DNA from: Deltaproteobacteria bacterium
Lineage (GTDB): Bacteria > Desulfobacterota > Desulfobaccia > Desulfobaccales > 0-14-0-80-60-11
Reading direction: 5' to 3'
Length of the DNA stretch: 34,806 nucleotides
Assembly (NCBI GenBank): GCA_030655955.1
Contig: JAUSOZ010000282.1
Span: forward strand, 1 to 34,806
Below the pieces are notes generated by a model. That model did no database searches. It had not been told where the DNA came from and saw nothing but the letters and a program-made list of their open reading frames with translations. The translations under genes were made by a program, and so were the position numbers. Below, one piece after another: positions 1 through 8,984 of the stretch (position 1 is its first letter; each line of letters opens with the position of its first letter).

Positions 1-109
1 GACTGTCTTGAAAAGTTTTCGTAGGGGCGGTTCGCGAACCGCCCCTACCACGGGTTTTCATAGTTTACGGGTGGGCCAAAGACCCATGCATGACTGTCTT
101 GAAAAAGTT
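1..109. repeat. GC-rich palindrome GTAGGGGCGGTTCGCGAACCGCCCCTAC (21-48) bracketed by direct repeats GACTGTCTTGAAAA(A)GTT (1-17 and 92-109)
   Basis: 28-bp perfect palindrome, identical to the one at 5032-5059; flanking tag repeated directly at 92-109 and inverted at 5342-5357. Confidence 0.8.
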
Positions 110-179
110 GCCAGTGATCAGAGGTCAGGAAACTAAATGGAGGGTAGGCACTGCCAACCATCCTCATTATCCGTGCTGC

Positions 180-286
180 CTGAGACCACTTCGCAGTCAA
201 TTGGTGGCACAGGCTTTAGCCTGCGCCGGCGCAGGCTAAAGCCTGCGGCTACCAATAATTACTTTTTGATTGCAACTCGGTATGAG
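180..286. repeat. MITE-like element A: degenerate inverted ends around a 36-bp perfect palindrome
   Basis: CAGGCTTTAGCCTGCGCC/GGCGCAGGCTAAAGCCTG at 210-245; right end TTTGATTGCAACTCGGTATGAG (265-286) resembles 5078-5099; left end CTGAGACCACTTCGCAGTCAAT (180-201) is more degenerate. Confidence 0.6.
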
Positions 287-461
287 ACGGCCTCCGGTAT
301 TCATCCTCACTCCGGTTTTTGCCGATAAAACCTGGCAGGCGCCACGGCTTTGTCTCCACCATGGCCGCCACACGGTTTCCTCCCGGCCCCAGGAGACGTT
401 GCCGGGGACGGGGCATCTTGGAAAGTTTTTATAAATAGGCGGCGAGGCTTTTTATGTTATA

Positions 462-476
462 GTCAAGTCACTTGAC
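462..476. promoter_or_regulatory. Perfect 7-1-7 palindrome GTCAAGTCACTTGAC just downstream of a -10-like TATAGT; candidate operator for the kinase gene
   Basis: Palindrome read directly; TGT-TATAGT at about 456-463; no convincing -35. Confidence 0.35.
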
Positions 477-560
477 CCGGGAGCCGGGTCTTGCCCCGCC
501 CCCCACCCGGCGGGGCCGGCGCCACCCGGCGCGGTCAGTTGCGGTTGAGGAGCCATAGAG

Positions 561-3500
561 ATGACAAGGACGTCGTTCGACCCGCCCCTGGATCTTCTGG
601 AACGGCGGTTTCAGGCGCTCCGGGACCAAATCGAGGCCATGCCCGAGGCCTGCCGGCCCGAGTTGGAGGGGGCTCTGCAGGAACTCTCCCAGGCCATCGC
701 GGCGCTGCGTCAAGGCCTGGAGGCCGGGGAAAACCCGCAGCCAGAACCCCCAGGCGGCCGGGAGGCCCAAGCCGGCCAAGGGAGTGAAAGCAACTCGCCC
801 ATGAGCCCGGAGGCGTTACCGAACCCCTGCGAGGCCATGCTGCGCCACGTCTTCAACGCCATTCCCGATCTGCTCACCGTCCACGACCGCGACTTCAACA
901 CCATCATGAGCAACTGGCATGGGTACGAGTCTCTCCCGGAGGCGGAGCGCCGCGGCCAGCCCAAGTGCTACCGGGTTTATCATCACCGGGACCGCCCCTG
1001 CGAGGACTGCCATGCCCCGGAGGTCTTGGCCACGGGTCAACCTGTAAAGGTGGAGAAAGTTAATCCTGTGGATGGCCGGGTCCGGGAAGTTTCAGCCTAC
1101 CCCATCCGGGATGAATCCGGCCGGGTGGTCCTGGTGGCGGAGCACGTGCGGGACATCACCGACCGCCACCTGGCGGAGCAGGCCCTGAAGGAGAGCGAAG
1201 GCAGATTCCGGACCCTGATCGAAGACAGTCCGGAATCGCTGTTACTGACCGATGTCCAGGGGACCGTCCTGGCTGCCAGCCGGGTAGCAGCCGGGAGGTT
1301 GGGGAAAAATTTAGAAGAGATCATCGGGGCCTTATTGTTCAACCTATTCCCCCCGGAAGTGGCTGCTCACCGCCGGCCCTTCTTTGACCAAACCGTTGCC
1401 ACCGGGCGACCCGTCCGCTTTGAAGACGCCAGGGGCGACTTGCATTTCGATGTTCACATCACTCCCATCCTGGATGCAGACGGGAAGGTGTCCAGGCTGT
1501 CTATTCTGGGCATAGACATTACGGACCGAAAAAACGCCGAGCAGGCCCTGAAGGAGAGCGAAGCGCGCTTCCGGGCCATCTTTGCCACCGCCCAGGATTC
1601 CATCTTCATCAAGGACCGGTCTTTCAGGTATACCCAGGTCAATCCCGCCATGGAGCGTATCTTTGGTCGGTCTGCCGCCGAGATCATCGGCAAGACCGAC
1701 CTGGACCTGGTGGGGGCGGCAGCCACGGAGCGTATCTGGAAGCAAGACCGGCGGGTGCTGAACGGTGAGGTGGTGAAAGGGGCCCATACCGTCACGGTGC
1801 AGGGCGTGCCCGTCACGTTTCATTATATCAAGGCTCCCCTGCAAGACGAGGCCGGGGAAATCGTGGGAATTTGCGGCATCGCCCGGGACATCACCGACCT
1901 GAGGCGGGCGGAGGATGCCCTGGAGGAGAGCGAAGAACGCTTCCGGATGCTCTTTGATCATGTCCCGGATGCCTATATTCTGGCGGACATGCTGGGTGAG
2001 ATCATCGATTGCAATCAGGCGACGGAAGAGTTGGCCGGGTATGGCCGGGAAGAGTTAGTGGGCAATAATTTCGCCTGCCTGCCCTGGCTGGATTTCCGGC
2101 AACAAGTCAGGTTGGCGGACCTCCTGGCCCAAACCGCCCGGGGGGAAGTTATGGGGCCGGTGGACTTCACCCTAACCCGCAAGGACGGGGGCGAAGTAAT
2201 CGCCGAAGGCATGAGCCTGCCGTTATCTATCCAGGGACAGAATTTGGTGCTGACCATTGTCCGGGATATCACGGCCCGGAAGCAGGCGGAAGCGGCCTTG
2301 CGGGAGAGCGAAGCGCGCTTCCGGCATATTTCGTCCACCATTTCCGACCTATCCTATTCCTGCACGGCCGGGCCGGACGGCAGCTATGCGATTGATTGGC
2401 TGGCGGGCGCCGCGGAGCGCATCACCGGTTACTCGGTGGAGGAGATCCAGACGCGACACTGCTGGGATTTTCTGGTGATCGAGGCGGACCAGCCCGTGTT
2501 TGAACAGAACATCACCGGCCTGGCCGCCGGTTCCTCCGGCGCCTGTGAACTGCGCCTGCGCCACAAGAACGGCGGCATCGTCTGGGTGGCGTCTTTTGCC
2601 AAACTCGTCCCGGATCCGGAGCAGCCGGGGTTTCTCTCTATATATGGCGGGTTGGTTGACATCACCGCCCGCAAGCAGGCCGAGGAGGCCCTCAAAGAGA
2701 GCGAGGAGCGCTATCGCACCCTGTTCGAAGCCTCCCCCGACGCCATCACCGTGATGGATATGGAGATGAACTTCGTCATGGGGAACCGGCGCGGGTTGGA
2801 GCTCTGGGGGATAGATAGCCCGGATCAGACCGGGTCCAGAAAAGCCATGGAATATATAGTGCCGGAGGACCGGCCCCTGGTCATGGCGGCTATGCAAGAA
2901 TTGATGACCACTGGCCGGACGCAAACTTTTGAGACCACCATGCTGAAGCCAGACGGCTCCCGGTTCCCCAGCCTCAACAGCGCCGCCTTGATCCGGGACA
3001 CTGCGGGCCGGCCCCAGGCCGTCTTCGGGATTGCCCGGGACATTACCGAACTCAAGCAGGCCGAAGCGGGAATGCGGGAGAGCGAGGAGCTATTCCGCTC
3101 CCTGGTGGATCACATTACCCTCGGTATCACTTTGATCAGTTCTGACTATCGTATAACCATGACGAACCCGGCTCAGGGAAATCTGTTCCACAAGCATCCA
3201 CGCGAGTTTGTTGGCAAGGAATGTTTCCGGGAATTTGAAAAGCGACCGGCGGTTTGCCCCCATTGTCCCGGGGCGATAGCCATGGCCACGGGCCAGAAGG
3301 CGGAGGTTGAAACCACAGGCGTTCGGGACGACGGCAGTTCGTTGGTGGGTCGCGTCCTTGCTTTCCCGAGTTTTGGCCCGGATGGCGAGGTCAACGGTTT
3401 TATCGAAGTGGTGGAAGATATCACCCAGAACAAGCAAGTGGAAGTGGCGTTGCGGGAGAGCGAGCAGCGGTTCCGGCTCATGGCCGAGACCATCCAGGAC

Positions 3501-5000
3501 GTCTTCTGGATCGCCAGCCGGCGCATCGGCAAAACGGTGTATGTGAGTCCGGGGTTCGAGTACATCTGGGGCCGGACCCGCGAGGCATTGTATCGCAATC
3601 CAAAATTATATCTGGAGAGCGTCCATCCGGAGGATCGGGAGCGAGTCAAGAGTGAAATTATCGCCGCCAGGGAGGGAGGTATCCCCTGGGACCACGAATA
3701 CCGGATTATCAGGCCGGACGGCGCGCTGCGTTGGATTCTGAACCGGGGGTTCCCGGTCCGGGACGACCAGGGCATCGTCACCCTGTTTACCGGGGTGGCT
3801 ACGGATATTACCGAGCATAAGGCCCTGGAGGGGCAACTTCTCCAGGCCCAGAAGATGGAGGCGGTGGGGCGGCTGGCCGGGGGGGTGGCCCACGATTTCA
3901 ACAATCTCCTGATGGCCATCACGGGCTACGGCGAACTTATGCGGGCCAAGGTCCTCAAGGATGACCCACTTTACGGCTACCTGGAAAATATTCTGCAGGC
4001 CGGCGACCGGGCCGCGGCTCTGACCCAGCAGTTGCTGACCTTTAGCCGCCAGAAGATCGTCCACCCCGAGGTGATCGATCTCAACCGGGTGGTTCTGGAC
4101 CTGGAACCGATGCTGCGGCGGCTCATCGGTGAAGACCTCGACCTGGAAGTCGTCACAGACCCGAAGCCGGCGGCCGTGAAGGCGGACCCCGGCCAGATGG
4201 GCCAGATCATCATGAACCTGGTGGTGAACGCCAGGGATGCCATGCCCATAGGCGGGCGGCTCACCCTGAAAACCGCGGCGGTCGATCTTACAGAGGGCCG
4301 TCACAGCAGGTTCGGGCTGGCGCCGCCGGGAGCTTACGTGATGCTGGTGGCGCAAGACACCGGCGACGGCATGGATGAAGCCACCCAGGCCCACGTCTTC
4401 GAGCCGTTCTTCACGACCAAGGAACAGGGCAAAGGCACCGGCCTGGGACTGTCTACCGTGTATGGGATCGTCAAGCAAAGCGGTGGTTACCTCGACCTGG
4501 AGAGCGCACCCGGGGGCGGCAGCACCTTCAGCATCTATTTGCCCCGCCTGGAGGCGATCGTTGTACCACCCAAGGCGAAGATCCCCATCACCGCCAGCTT
4601 CCGGGGGGAGGAGACGGTTCTGCTGGTGGAAGACGAGGACGTGCTCCGGAGCTTGCTGGCCAAGTTTTTGCGGCTCTATGGCTACACGGTGCTGGAGGCC
4701 CGCCACGGCGGCGAGGCTTTGTTGACCTGTGAACGACATCAGGGGCCGATTCACCTGATGGTGACCGACGTGGTGATGCCTCAGATGAGCGGCCGGGAGT
4801 TGGCCGATCGTCTCAGCCCCCTACGCCCGGAAATGAAAATTATCTACATGTCGGGCTACACCGAAGACGCCCTGGTGCAGCACGGCGTGGCGGATTTATC
4901 GGTGGCTTTCCTCCAGAAGCCCTTCAGGCCGATAGAACTGGCGCGCCGGGTGCATGCCGTCCTTCATCCTCCGGTAAGTCATACCAAGTTGCCGTCATAA
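561..5000 (+). CDS. Multi-PAS hybrid sensor histidine kinase with C-terminal receiver domain
   Basis: 1479 aa; repeated linkers ([70 protein letters not shown]); H-box [16 protein letters not shown]; ATPase motifs DTGDGMDE and [13 protein letters not shown]; receiver VLLVEDED...[11 protein letters not shown]. Confidence 0.95.
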   Translation: MTRTSFDPPLDLLERRFQALRDQIEAMPEACRPELEGALQELSQAIAALRQGLEAGENPQPEPPGGREAQAGQGSESNSPMSPEALPNPCEAMLRHVFNAIPDLLTVHDRDFNTIMSNWHGYESLPEAERRGQPKCYRVYHHRDRPCEDCHAPEVLATGQPVKVEKVNPVDGRVREVSAYPIRDESGRVVLVAEHVRDITDRHLAEQALKESEGRFRTLIEDSPESLLLTDVQGTVLAASRVAAGRLGKNLEEIIGALLFNLFPPEVAAHRRPFFDQTVATGRPVRFEDARGDLHFDVHITPILDADGKVSRLSILGIDITDRKNAEQALKESEARFRAIFATAQDSIFIKDRSFRYTQVNPAMERIFGRSAAEIIGKTDLDLVGAAATERIWKQDRRVLNGEVVKGAHTVTVQGVPVTFHYIKAPLQDEAGEIVGICGIARDITDLRRAEDALEESEERFRMLFDHVPDAYILADMLGEIIDCNQATEELAGYGREELVGNNFACLPWLDFRQQVRLADLLAQTARGEVMGPVDFTLTRKDGGEVIAEGMSLPLSIQGQNLVLTIVRDITARKQAEAALRESEARFRHISSTISDLSYSCTAGPDGSYAIDWLAGAAERITGYSVEEIQTRHCWDFLVIEADQPVFEQNITGLAAGSSGACELRLRHKNGGIVWVASFAKLVPDPEQPGFLSIYGGLVDITARKQAEEALKESEERYRTLFEASPDAITVMDMEMNFVMGNRRGLELWGIDSPDQTGSRKAMEYIVPEDRPLVMAAMQELMTTGRTQTFETTMLKPDGSRFPSLNSAALIRDTAGRPQAVFGIARDITELKQAEAGMRESEELFRSLVDHITLGITLISSDYRITMTNPAQGNLFHKHPREFVGKECFREFEKRPAVCPHCPGAIAMATGQKAEVETTGVRDDGSSLVGRVLAFPSFGPDGEVNGFIEVVEDITQNKQVEVALRESEQRFRLMAETIQDVFWIASRRIGKTVYVSPGFEYIWGRTREALYRNPKLYLESVHPEDRERVKSEIIAAREGGIPWDHEYRIIRPDGALRWILNRGFPVRDDQGIVTLFTGVATDITEHKALEGQLLQAQKMEAVGRLAGGVAHDFNNLLMAITGYGELMRAKVLKDDPLYGYLENILQAGDRAAALTQQLLTFSRQKIVHPEVIDLNRVVLDLEPMLRRLIGEDLDLEVVTDPKPAAVKADPGQMGQIIMNLVVNARDAMPIGGRLTLKTAAVDLTEGRHSRFGLAPPGAYVMLVAQDTGDGMDEATQAHVFEPFFTTKEQGKGTGLGLSTVYGIVKQSGGYLDLESAPGGGSTFSIYLPRLEAIVVPPKAKIPITASFRGEETVLLVEDEDVLRSLLAKFLRLYGYTVLEARHGGEALLTCERHQGPIHLMVTDVVMPQMSGRELADRLSPLRPEMKIIYMSGYTEDALVQHGVADLSVAFLQKPFRPIELARRVHAVLHPPVSHTKLPS

Positions 5001-5099
5001 AGGTAATTCTGGCTTTATGATCGCAACCCCCGTAGGGGCGGTTCGCGAACCGCCCCTACAATTCGGATTATTACTTGTTTGACGGCAACTTGGTATCAG
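4978..5099. repeat. MITE-like element B: 17-bp perfect terminal inverted repeats around the 28-bp palindrome
   Basis: ATACCAAGTTGCCGTCA (4981-4997) and TGACGGCAACTTGGTAT (5080-5096) are exact reverse complements; palindrome at 5032-5059. Confidence 0.85.
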
Positions 5100-5221
5100 C
5101 GCTTTCCGTCGGCCGGTCAAGGTTTTTTATTGACAAACGGGCCCGATGACTTCTCAATTGAAACATCGGTTGAGAAAATCAGACCGCGGCAACGGGGCTC
5201 AGGGTTCTGAGCAGTCGTGCC

Positions 5222-5455
5222 CGGGCCTTTCACTTCGTCCATCAATGGCGTAAAATCTGGTAGGGCGGGCCGCTGCGCCCGTTTTGGTGGCACAGGCTTC
5301 CAGCCTGTGCGCCGCACCGGCAAGATGCCGGTGCCACCAAGAACTTTTCAAGACAGTTGCGCAAGGGCCTTCGGTTCACTCGTAAAACATGAAAAGTCTG
5401 GTAGGGCGGGCACTGCCCGCCCTACGCAAGCACAGGGGAGACGCCTGTGGCACCG
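5222..5455. repeat. Cluster of GC-rich palindromic intergenic repeats
   Basis: TCTGGTAGGGCGGGC occurs twice; GTAGGGCGGGC-ACT-GCCCGCCCTAC at 5401-5425; GGTGGCACAGGC...GGTGCCACC near 5286-5338; AACTTTTCAAGACAGT (5342-5357) is the reverse complement of the tag at 1-17. Confidence 0.7.
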
Positions 5456-5499
5456 AGTTAAAAAACATTTCTCAGCAGACCTGAAAGAGATATGCAGCC

Positions 5500-6951
5500 A
5501 TGGTAGACAAGCGGGTATTTAGTAAGGTTTTGGTGGCCAACCGCGGCGAGATCGCGGTACGGATCATGCGGTCGGCCCAGGAATTGGGCCTCAAGGTGGT
5601 GGCCATCTACGAGGAGACCGACAAGGACGCCTTCCATATCATGCGGGCCGATGAAGCGGTCTGCATCGGGTCCGGCCCCCGGAAGGACTACCTCAATATC
5701 GACAAGATCATTCTCGCGGCCCAACAGACCGGGGCCCAGGCCATTCATCCCGGCTACGGCTTTTTGGCGGAAAACCCCGATTTCCCCGAAGCCTGCACCA
5801 ATGCGGGCCTGGTGTTTATCGGGCCGCCCCCGGAGGTCATCAGGAACCTGGGCAGCAAGGTCATCGCCCGGAAAATCGCCCAGGCCACCGGGGTCCGCGT
5901 GATTCCGGCCACCGAGATGCTGGCCCCGGGAGCCCCGGGAGAAGAGGCGGCCCTGGCCTTTGCCGCGGCCCATGGCTTTCCCATCATGATCAAGGCGGTC
6001 TCGGGCGGCGGCGGCCGGGGGATTCGCCAGGTGGGGGACCGGGACAGTTTGCTGACCGGGCTCAAGCGCTCGCGTTCCGAGGCCCTCATGTCCTTCGGAG
6101 ATGACAACATCTACCTGGAAAAATGCGTCAACCGGCCCCGGCACGTGGAGGTTCAGATCCTGGCCGATTCCTATGGCAATGTGGTGCACCTGGGGACCAG
6201 GAACTGCTCCATTCAGCGCCGCCACCAGAAACTCATCGAGATTGCCCCCGCCGGCCTGGACCCGGCTTTGACCGGGGAGATCTGCGACGCGGCGGTGCGG
6301 GTGGCCCGGGCCGCCGAATATCTCAGCGCCGGCACGGTGGAATTTCTGGTGGAGCACGACGGCACCTATTACTTCCTGGAGGTCAATACCCGGCTGCAGG
6401 TGGAACATACGGTCACCGAGGTGTTGACCGGCATCGACATCGTCCGGGAGCAGCTCTTAATCGCCATGGGCGAACCCATCAGTTTTTCCCAGGCGCAGGT
6501 CCACGAACGCGGCTTCGCCATCGAGCTCCGGATCAATGCCGAAGACCCCAAAAACGACTTTCTGGCCAGCCCCGGGCTGGTGGAGGTCTACCGGTCCTCC
6601 GCCGGCCACGGCGTCCGGCTCGACGGCACCATCTACCAGGGGTACAGAATTACCCCGTATTACGACTCCTTGATCGTGAAACTCACCGTGTACGGCTTCA
6701 CCTGGCGGGAGGCGGTGGACCGGATGGCCCGGGCCCTCAACGGGTTTCTCATCATCGGGGTAAAGACCACCATCCCGTATTTCCAGCAAATTGTCAAAGA
6801 GCCGGATTTTATCCGGATGAATCTCGACACCGCCTATATCGATGACCACCCCCAACTCATGGGTTACCGGGAGCAGGAACGGGAGGTGGAGAAACTGGCC
6901 CGCCTCATTGCCGAAATCAATGCCCATGAAAAGAATCCCTATACGCAGTAA
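5500..6951 (+). CDS. Biotin carboxylase (ATP-grasp) subunit, acetyl-CoA/pyruvate carboxylase type
   Basis: 483 aa; VANRGEIAVRIMRSAQELG, IHPGYGFLAENPDF, KAVSGGGGRGIRQV, EVNTRLQVEHTVTE. Confidence 0.95.
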   Translation: MVDKRVFSKVLVANRGEIAVRIMRSAQELGLKVVAIYEETDKDAFHIMRADEAVCIGSGPRKDYLNIDKIILAAQQTGAQAIHPGYGFLAENPDFPEACTNAGLVFIGPPPEVIRNLGSKVIARKIAQATGVRVIPATEMLAPGAPGEEAALAFAAAHGFPIMIKAVSGGGGRGIRQVGDRDSLLTGLKRSRSEALMSFGDDNIYLEKCVNRPRHVEVQILADSYGNVVHLGTRNCSIQRRHQKLIEIAPAGLDPALTGEICDAAVRVARAAEYLSAGTVEFLVEHDGTYYFLEVNTRLQVEHTVTEVLTGIDIVREQLLIAMGEPISFSQAQVHERGFAIELRINAEDPKNDFLASPGLVEVYRSSAGHGVRLDGTIYQGYRITPYYDSLIVKLTVYGFTWREAVDRMARALNGFLIIGVKTTIPYFQQIVKEPDFIRMNLDTAYIDDHPQLMGYREQEREVEKLARLIAEINAHEKNPYTQ

Positions 6952-7023
6952 GGCGCCGGACCAGGCTCGGGCCGGGGTTGAGTTTCCCGGCAGCCAGGTT
7001 TTATTTTTAGAGGGGAAAGAACC

Positions 7024-8685
7024 ATGCAAGGACGGATTATCCGGGGAATGAGCCCCACCGAGATTCTGGATACGCTGCGGGAGTCCGAGGGGTACTACCT
7101 GTGCAACAACGAACGGGATGTGTCGCAATCGGACTTCAAAAACCGGCTTATGCCCATGACTACGGTGCGGGTGGCGCCGTATAGAGAGGCCGCCGGATTT
7201 TTTTCCGTGGAGGTGAGTGGCGGCGCCTCCGTCCACGTCGACCTGATGCGCAAACAGGTGAACCCCTTCGAACGGCTGCGGATCACCCGGAAGGCCATGC
7301 CCCGGACCCTGCTCCAGACCGTGTGCCGGGGCTCCAGCTTATTCGGCTACCGGCATTATCCCGAAAACGTGATCCGGTTGACGGTGCGGGAGTTCGCCCG
7401 GTACGTCGATGTCTGGCGGGTCTATGATTTTCTCAATCACGTGCCCAACCTGGTTCCGGTGATGGAAGAGGTGCAGGAGGCGTCGCGGCTCCTCATGCCC
7501 AGCATCTGCTTCTCCACCGGGCCGGAACACACCGACCGGTATTATGTGGACAAGGTCAAGGAGATTCTGGAGGTCACGGGTCCCGACGTCATCATCTCCA
7601 TCAAGAATTACGCCGGCCTGGGGACTCCCAAACGCATCACCCAGTTGGTGGAGTCCATCGGTGCGGCTTTTCCGGGATTGGTGCTCCACTATCACGGCTG
7701 CAATACCGACGGCAACGACATCGGGCGCATGAGCGCCGCAGTTCTGGCGGGGGTGAAGATCGTGGACGTGGCGGATCACGGCTATGGGGCGATCTATGGC
7801 CAGGCCCCGGCCCTCACCTTAATCCAGGCCCTGGACGACTACGGCAAGAAGGCCGTGGGGGTGGACATCCCCTCGCTCATCCAGTCCTCGGATCTCCTGC
7901 GCCAGGAACGCAAGATCTATGAGCCTTTCGAGAGCCCCTTCCGGGGCCACGACCCCACCGTGGCGGCGTACAAGCTCACCGGCGGCGCGGTGGGCAGCGT
8001 CTTTGAGCAGGCGGACAAAGGGGGGTTTTTGGAGCGCCTGCCGGAAATCCTCACGGAAATGGCTCGGGTGCAGGCGGAACTGGGGAACTGGTGGTCGGTG
8101 ACCCCGGGTTCCCAGATCATCTGGACCACGGCGGTGAACAACGTCCTCCATGGGCGCTACGAGCGGCCGTCCCTGGACCTCAAGAACATCCTGCTGGGAC
8201 GCTATGGGCCCCTGCCGTTTTTTAAACCCGACGCCTGGATTTGCGAAAAGGTACTGGAATTTCAGCGCTATGACAGCAAAAAGTGGCCGCAAATCCTGGC
8301 GTCAGAGGGAGGGATTCAGAAGTCCGGCGACGCCGACCTGAAGATGGAACGCCGGCGGCTGGAAGGCGAGTTGGACCGGCCGGTCTCGGATGAAGACCTG
8401 GTGCTCTACCTCCAGTTCCCCTTCGATGCCGTGTCGTTTTTCAAGTTTCAGGCCCGCTGCGGCAAGGCCTGGCTGCTGCCGCCGGAGGTCTGGTTCAGGC
8501 GCGGCGGCTTCAAGGACGGCGAGTGCATTACCTTCGCGGACGAATTCGGGGTGCCCCACCACATCGAGGTGATCTCCACCCGCCGGGAAGGCGCCAACGT
8601 CATCACCACCCTGATGGTGGATCACAGTTTTCAAACCTTCAGCGTCCAGGTGGAAGACCCCCATAAGGCTCAGGCCGCCGGGTGA
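7024..8685 (+). CDS. Pyruvate carboxylase subunit B / oxaloacetate decarboxylase alpha-like carboxyltransferase lacking a biotinyl domain
   Basis: 553 aa; NERDVSQS (cf. TLRDAHQS), RGSSLFGYRHY, ISIKNYAGLGTP, LHYHGCNTDG, VTPGSQI, ends ...FQTFSVQVEDPHKAQAAG with no AMKM biotin motif. Confidence 0.85.
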   Translation: MQGRIIRGMSPTEILDTLRESEGYYLCNNERDVSQSDFKNRLMPMTTVRVAPYREAAGFFSVEVSGGASVHVDLMRKQVNPFERLRITRKAMPRTLLQTVCRGSSLFGYRHYPENVIRLTVREFARYVDVWRVYDFLNHVPNLVPVMEEVQEASRLLMPSICFSTGPEHTDRYYVDKVKEILEVTGPDVIISIKNYAGLGTPKRITQLVESIGAAFPGLVLHYHGCNTDGNDIGRMSAAVLAGVKIVDVADHGYGAIYGQAPALTLIQALDDYGKKAVGVDIPSLIQSSDLLRQERKIYEPFESPFRGHDPTVAAYKLTGGAVGSVFEQADKGGFLERLPEILTEMARVQAELGNWWSVTPGSQIIWTTAVNNVLHGRYERPSLDLKNILLGRYGPLPFFKPDAWICEKVLEFQRYDSKKWPQILASEGGIQKSGDADLKMERRRLEGELDRPVSDEDLVLYLQFPFDAVSFFKFQARCGKAWLLPPEVWFRRGGFKDGECITFADEFGVPHHIEVISTRREGANVITTLMVDHSFQTFSVQVEDPHKAQAAG

Positions 8686-8984
8686 CGCCTGAGAATTGCC
8701 TGTGGTCGCCCGGCCGCCCGGAGGCGCAGGTCCGGGCCTAGAATAGACTGATGTGATCGCAACCGGGGAGAAGATGCAGAAAAAGTGCCTTTTTTAAAAG
8801 GGGTTACTGATTTTTCTGCTAGCCATAAAATGCTTCACTTGGAAGGAATTTAGCTTTTGATCTTTGCTTTTGATTACCTTATACTTGGCGCATCTAACTG
8901 AGGTTGGCCCAAGATTCAGAGGATTCTGTCCGCCTGGCGAGCGGCCGCCGGCGCCGCATATTCCATTCTTCTAAGGAGTTCTTC

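Noticed and set aside
5032-5059. 28-bp palindromes as possible CRISPR repeats
   Set aside because: Only two copies 5 kb apart with no regular spacers; no CRISPR array or cas gene in the window.
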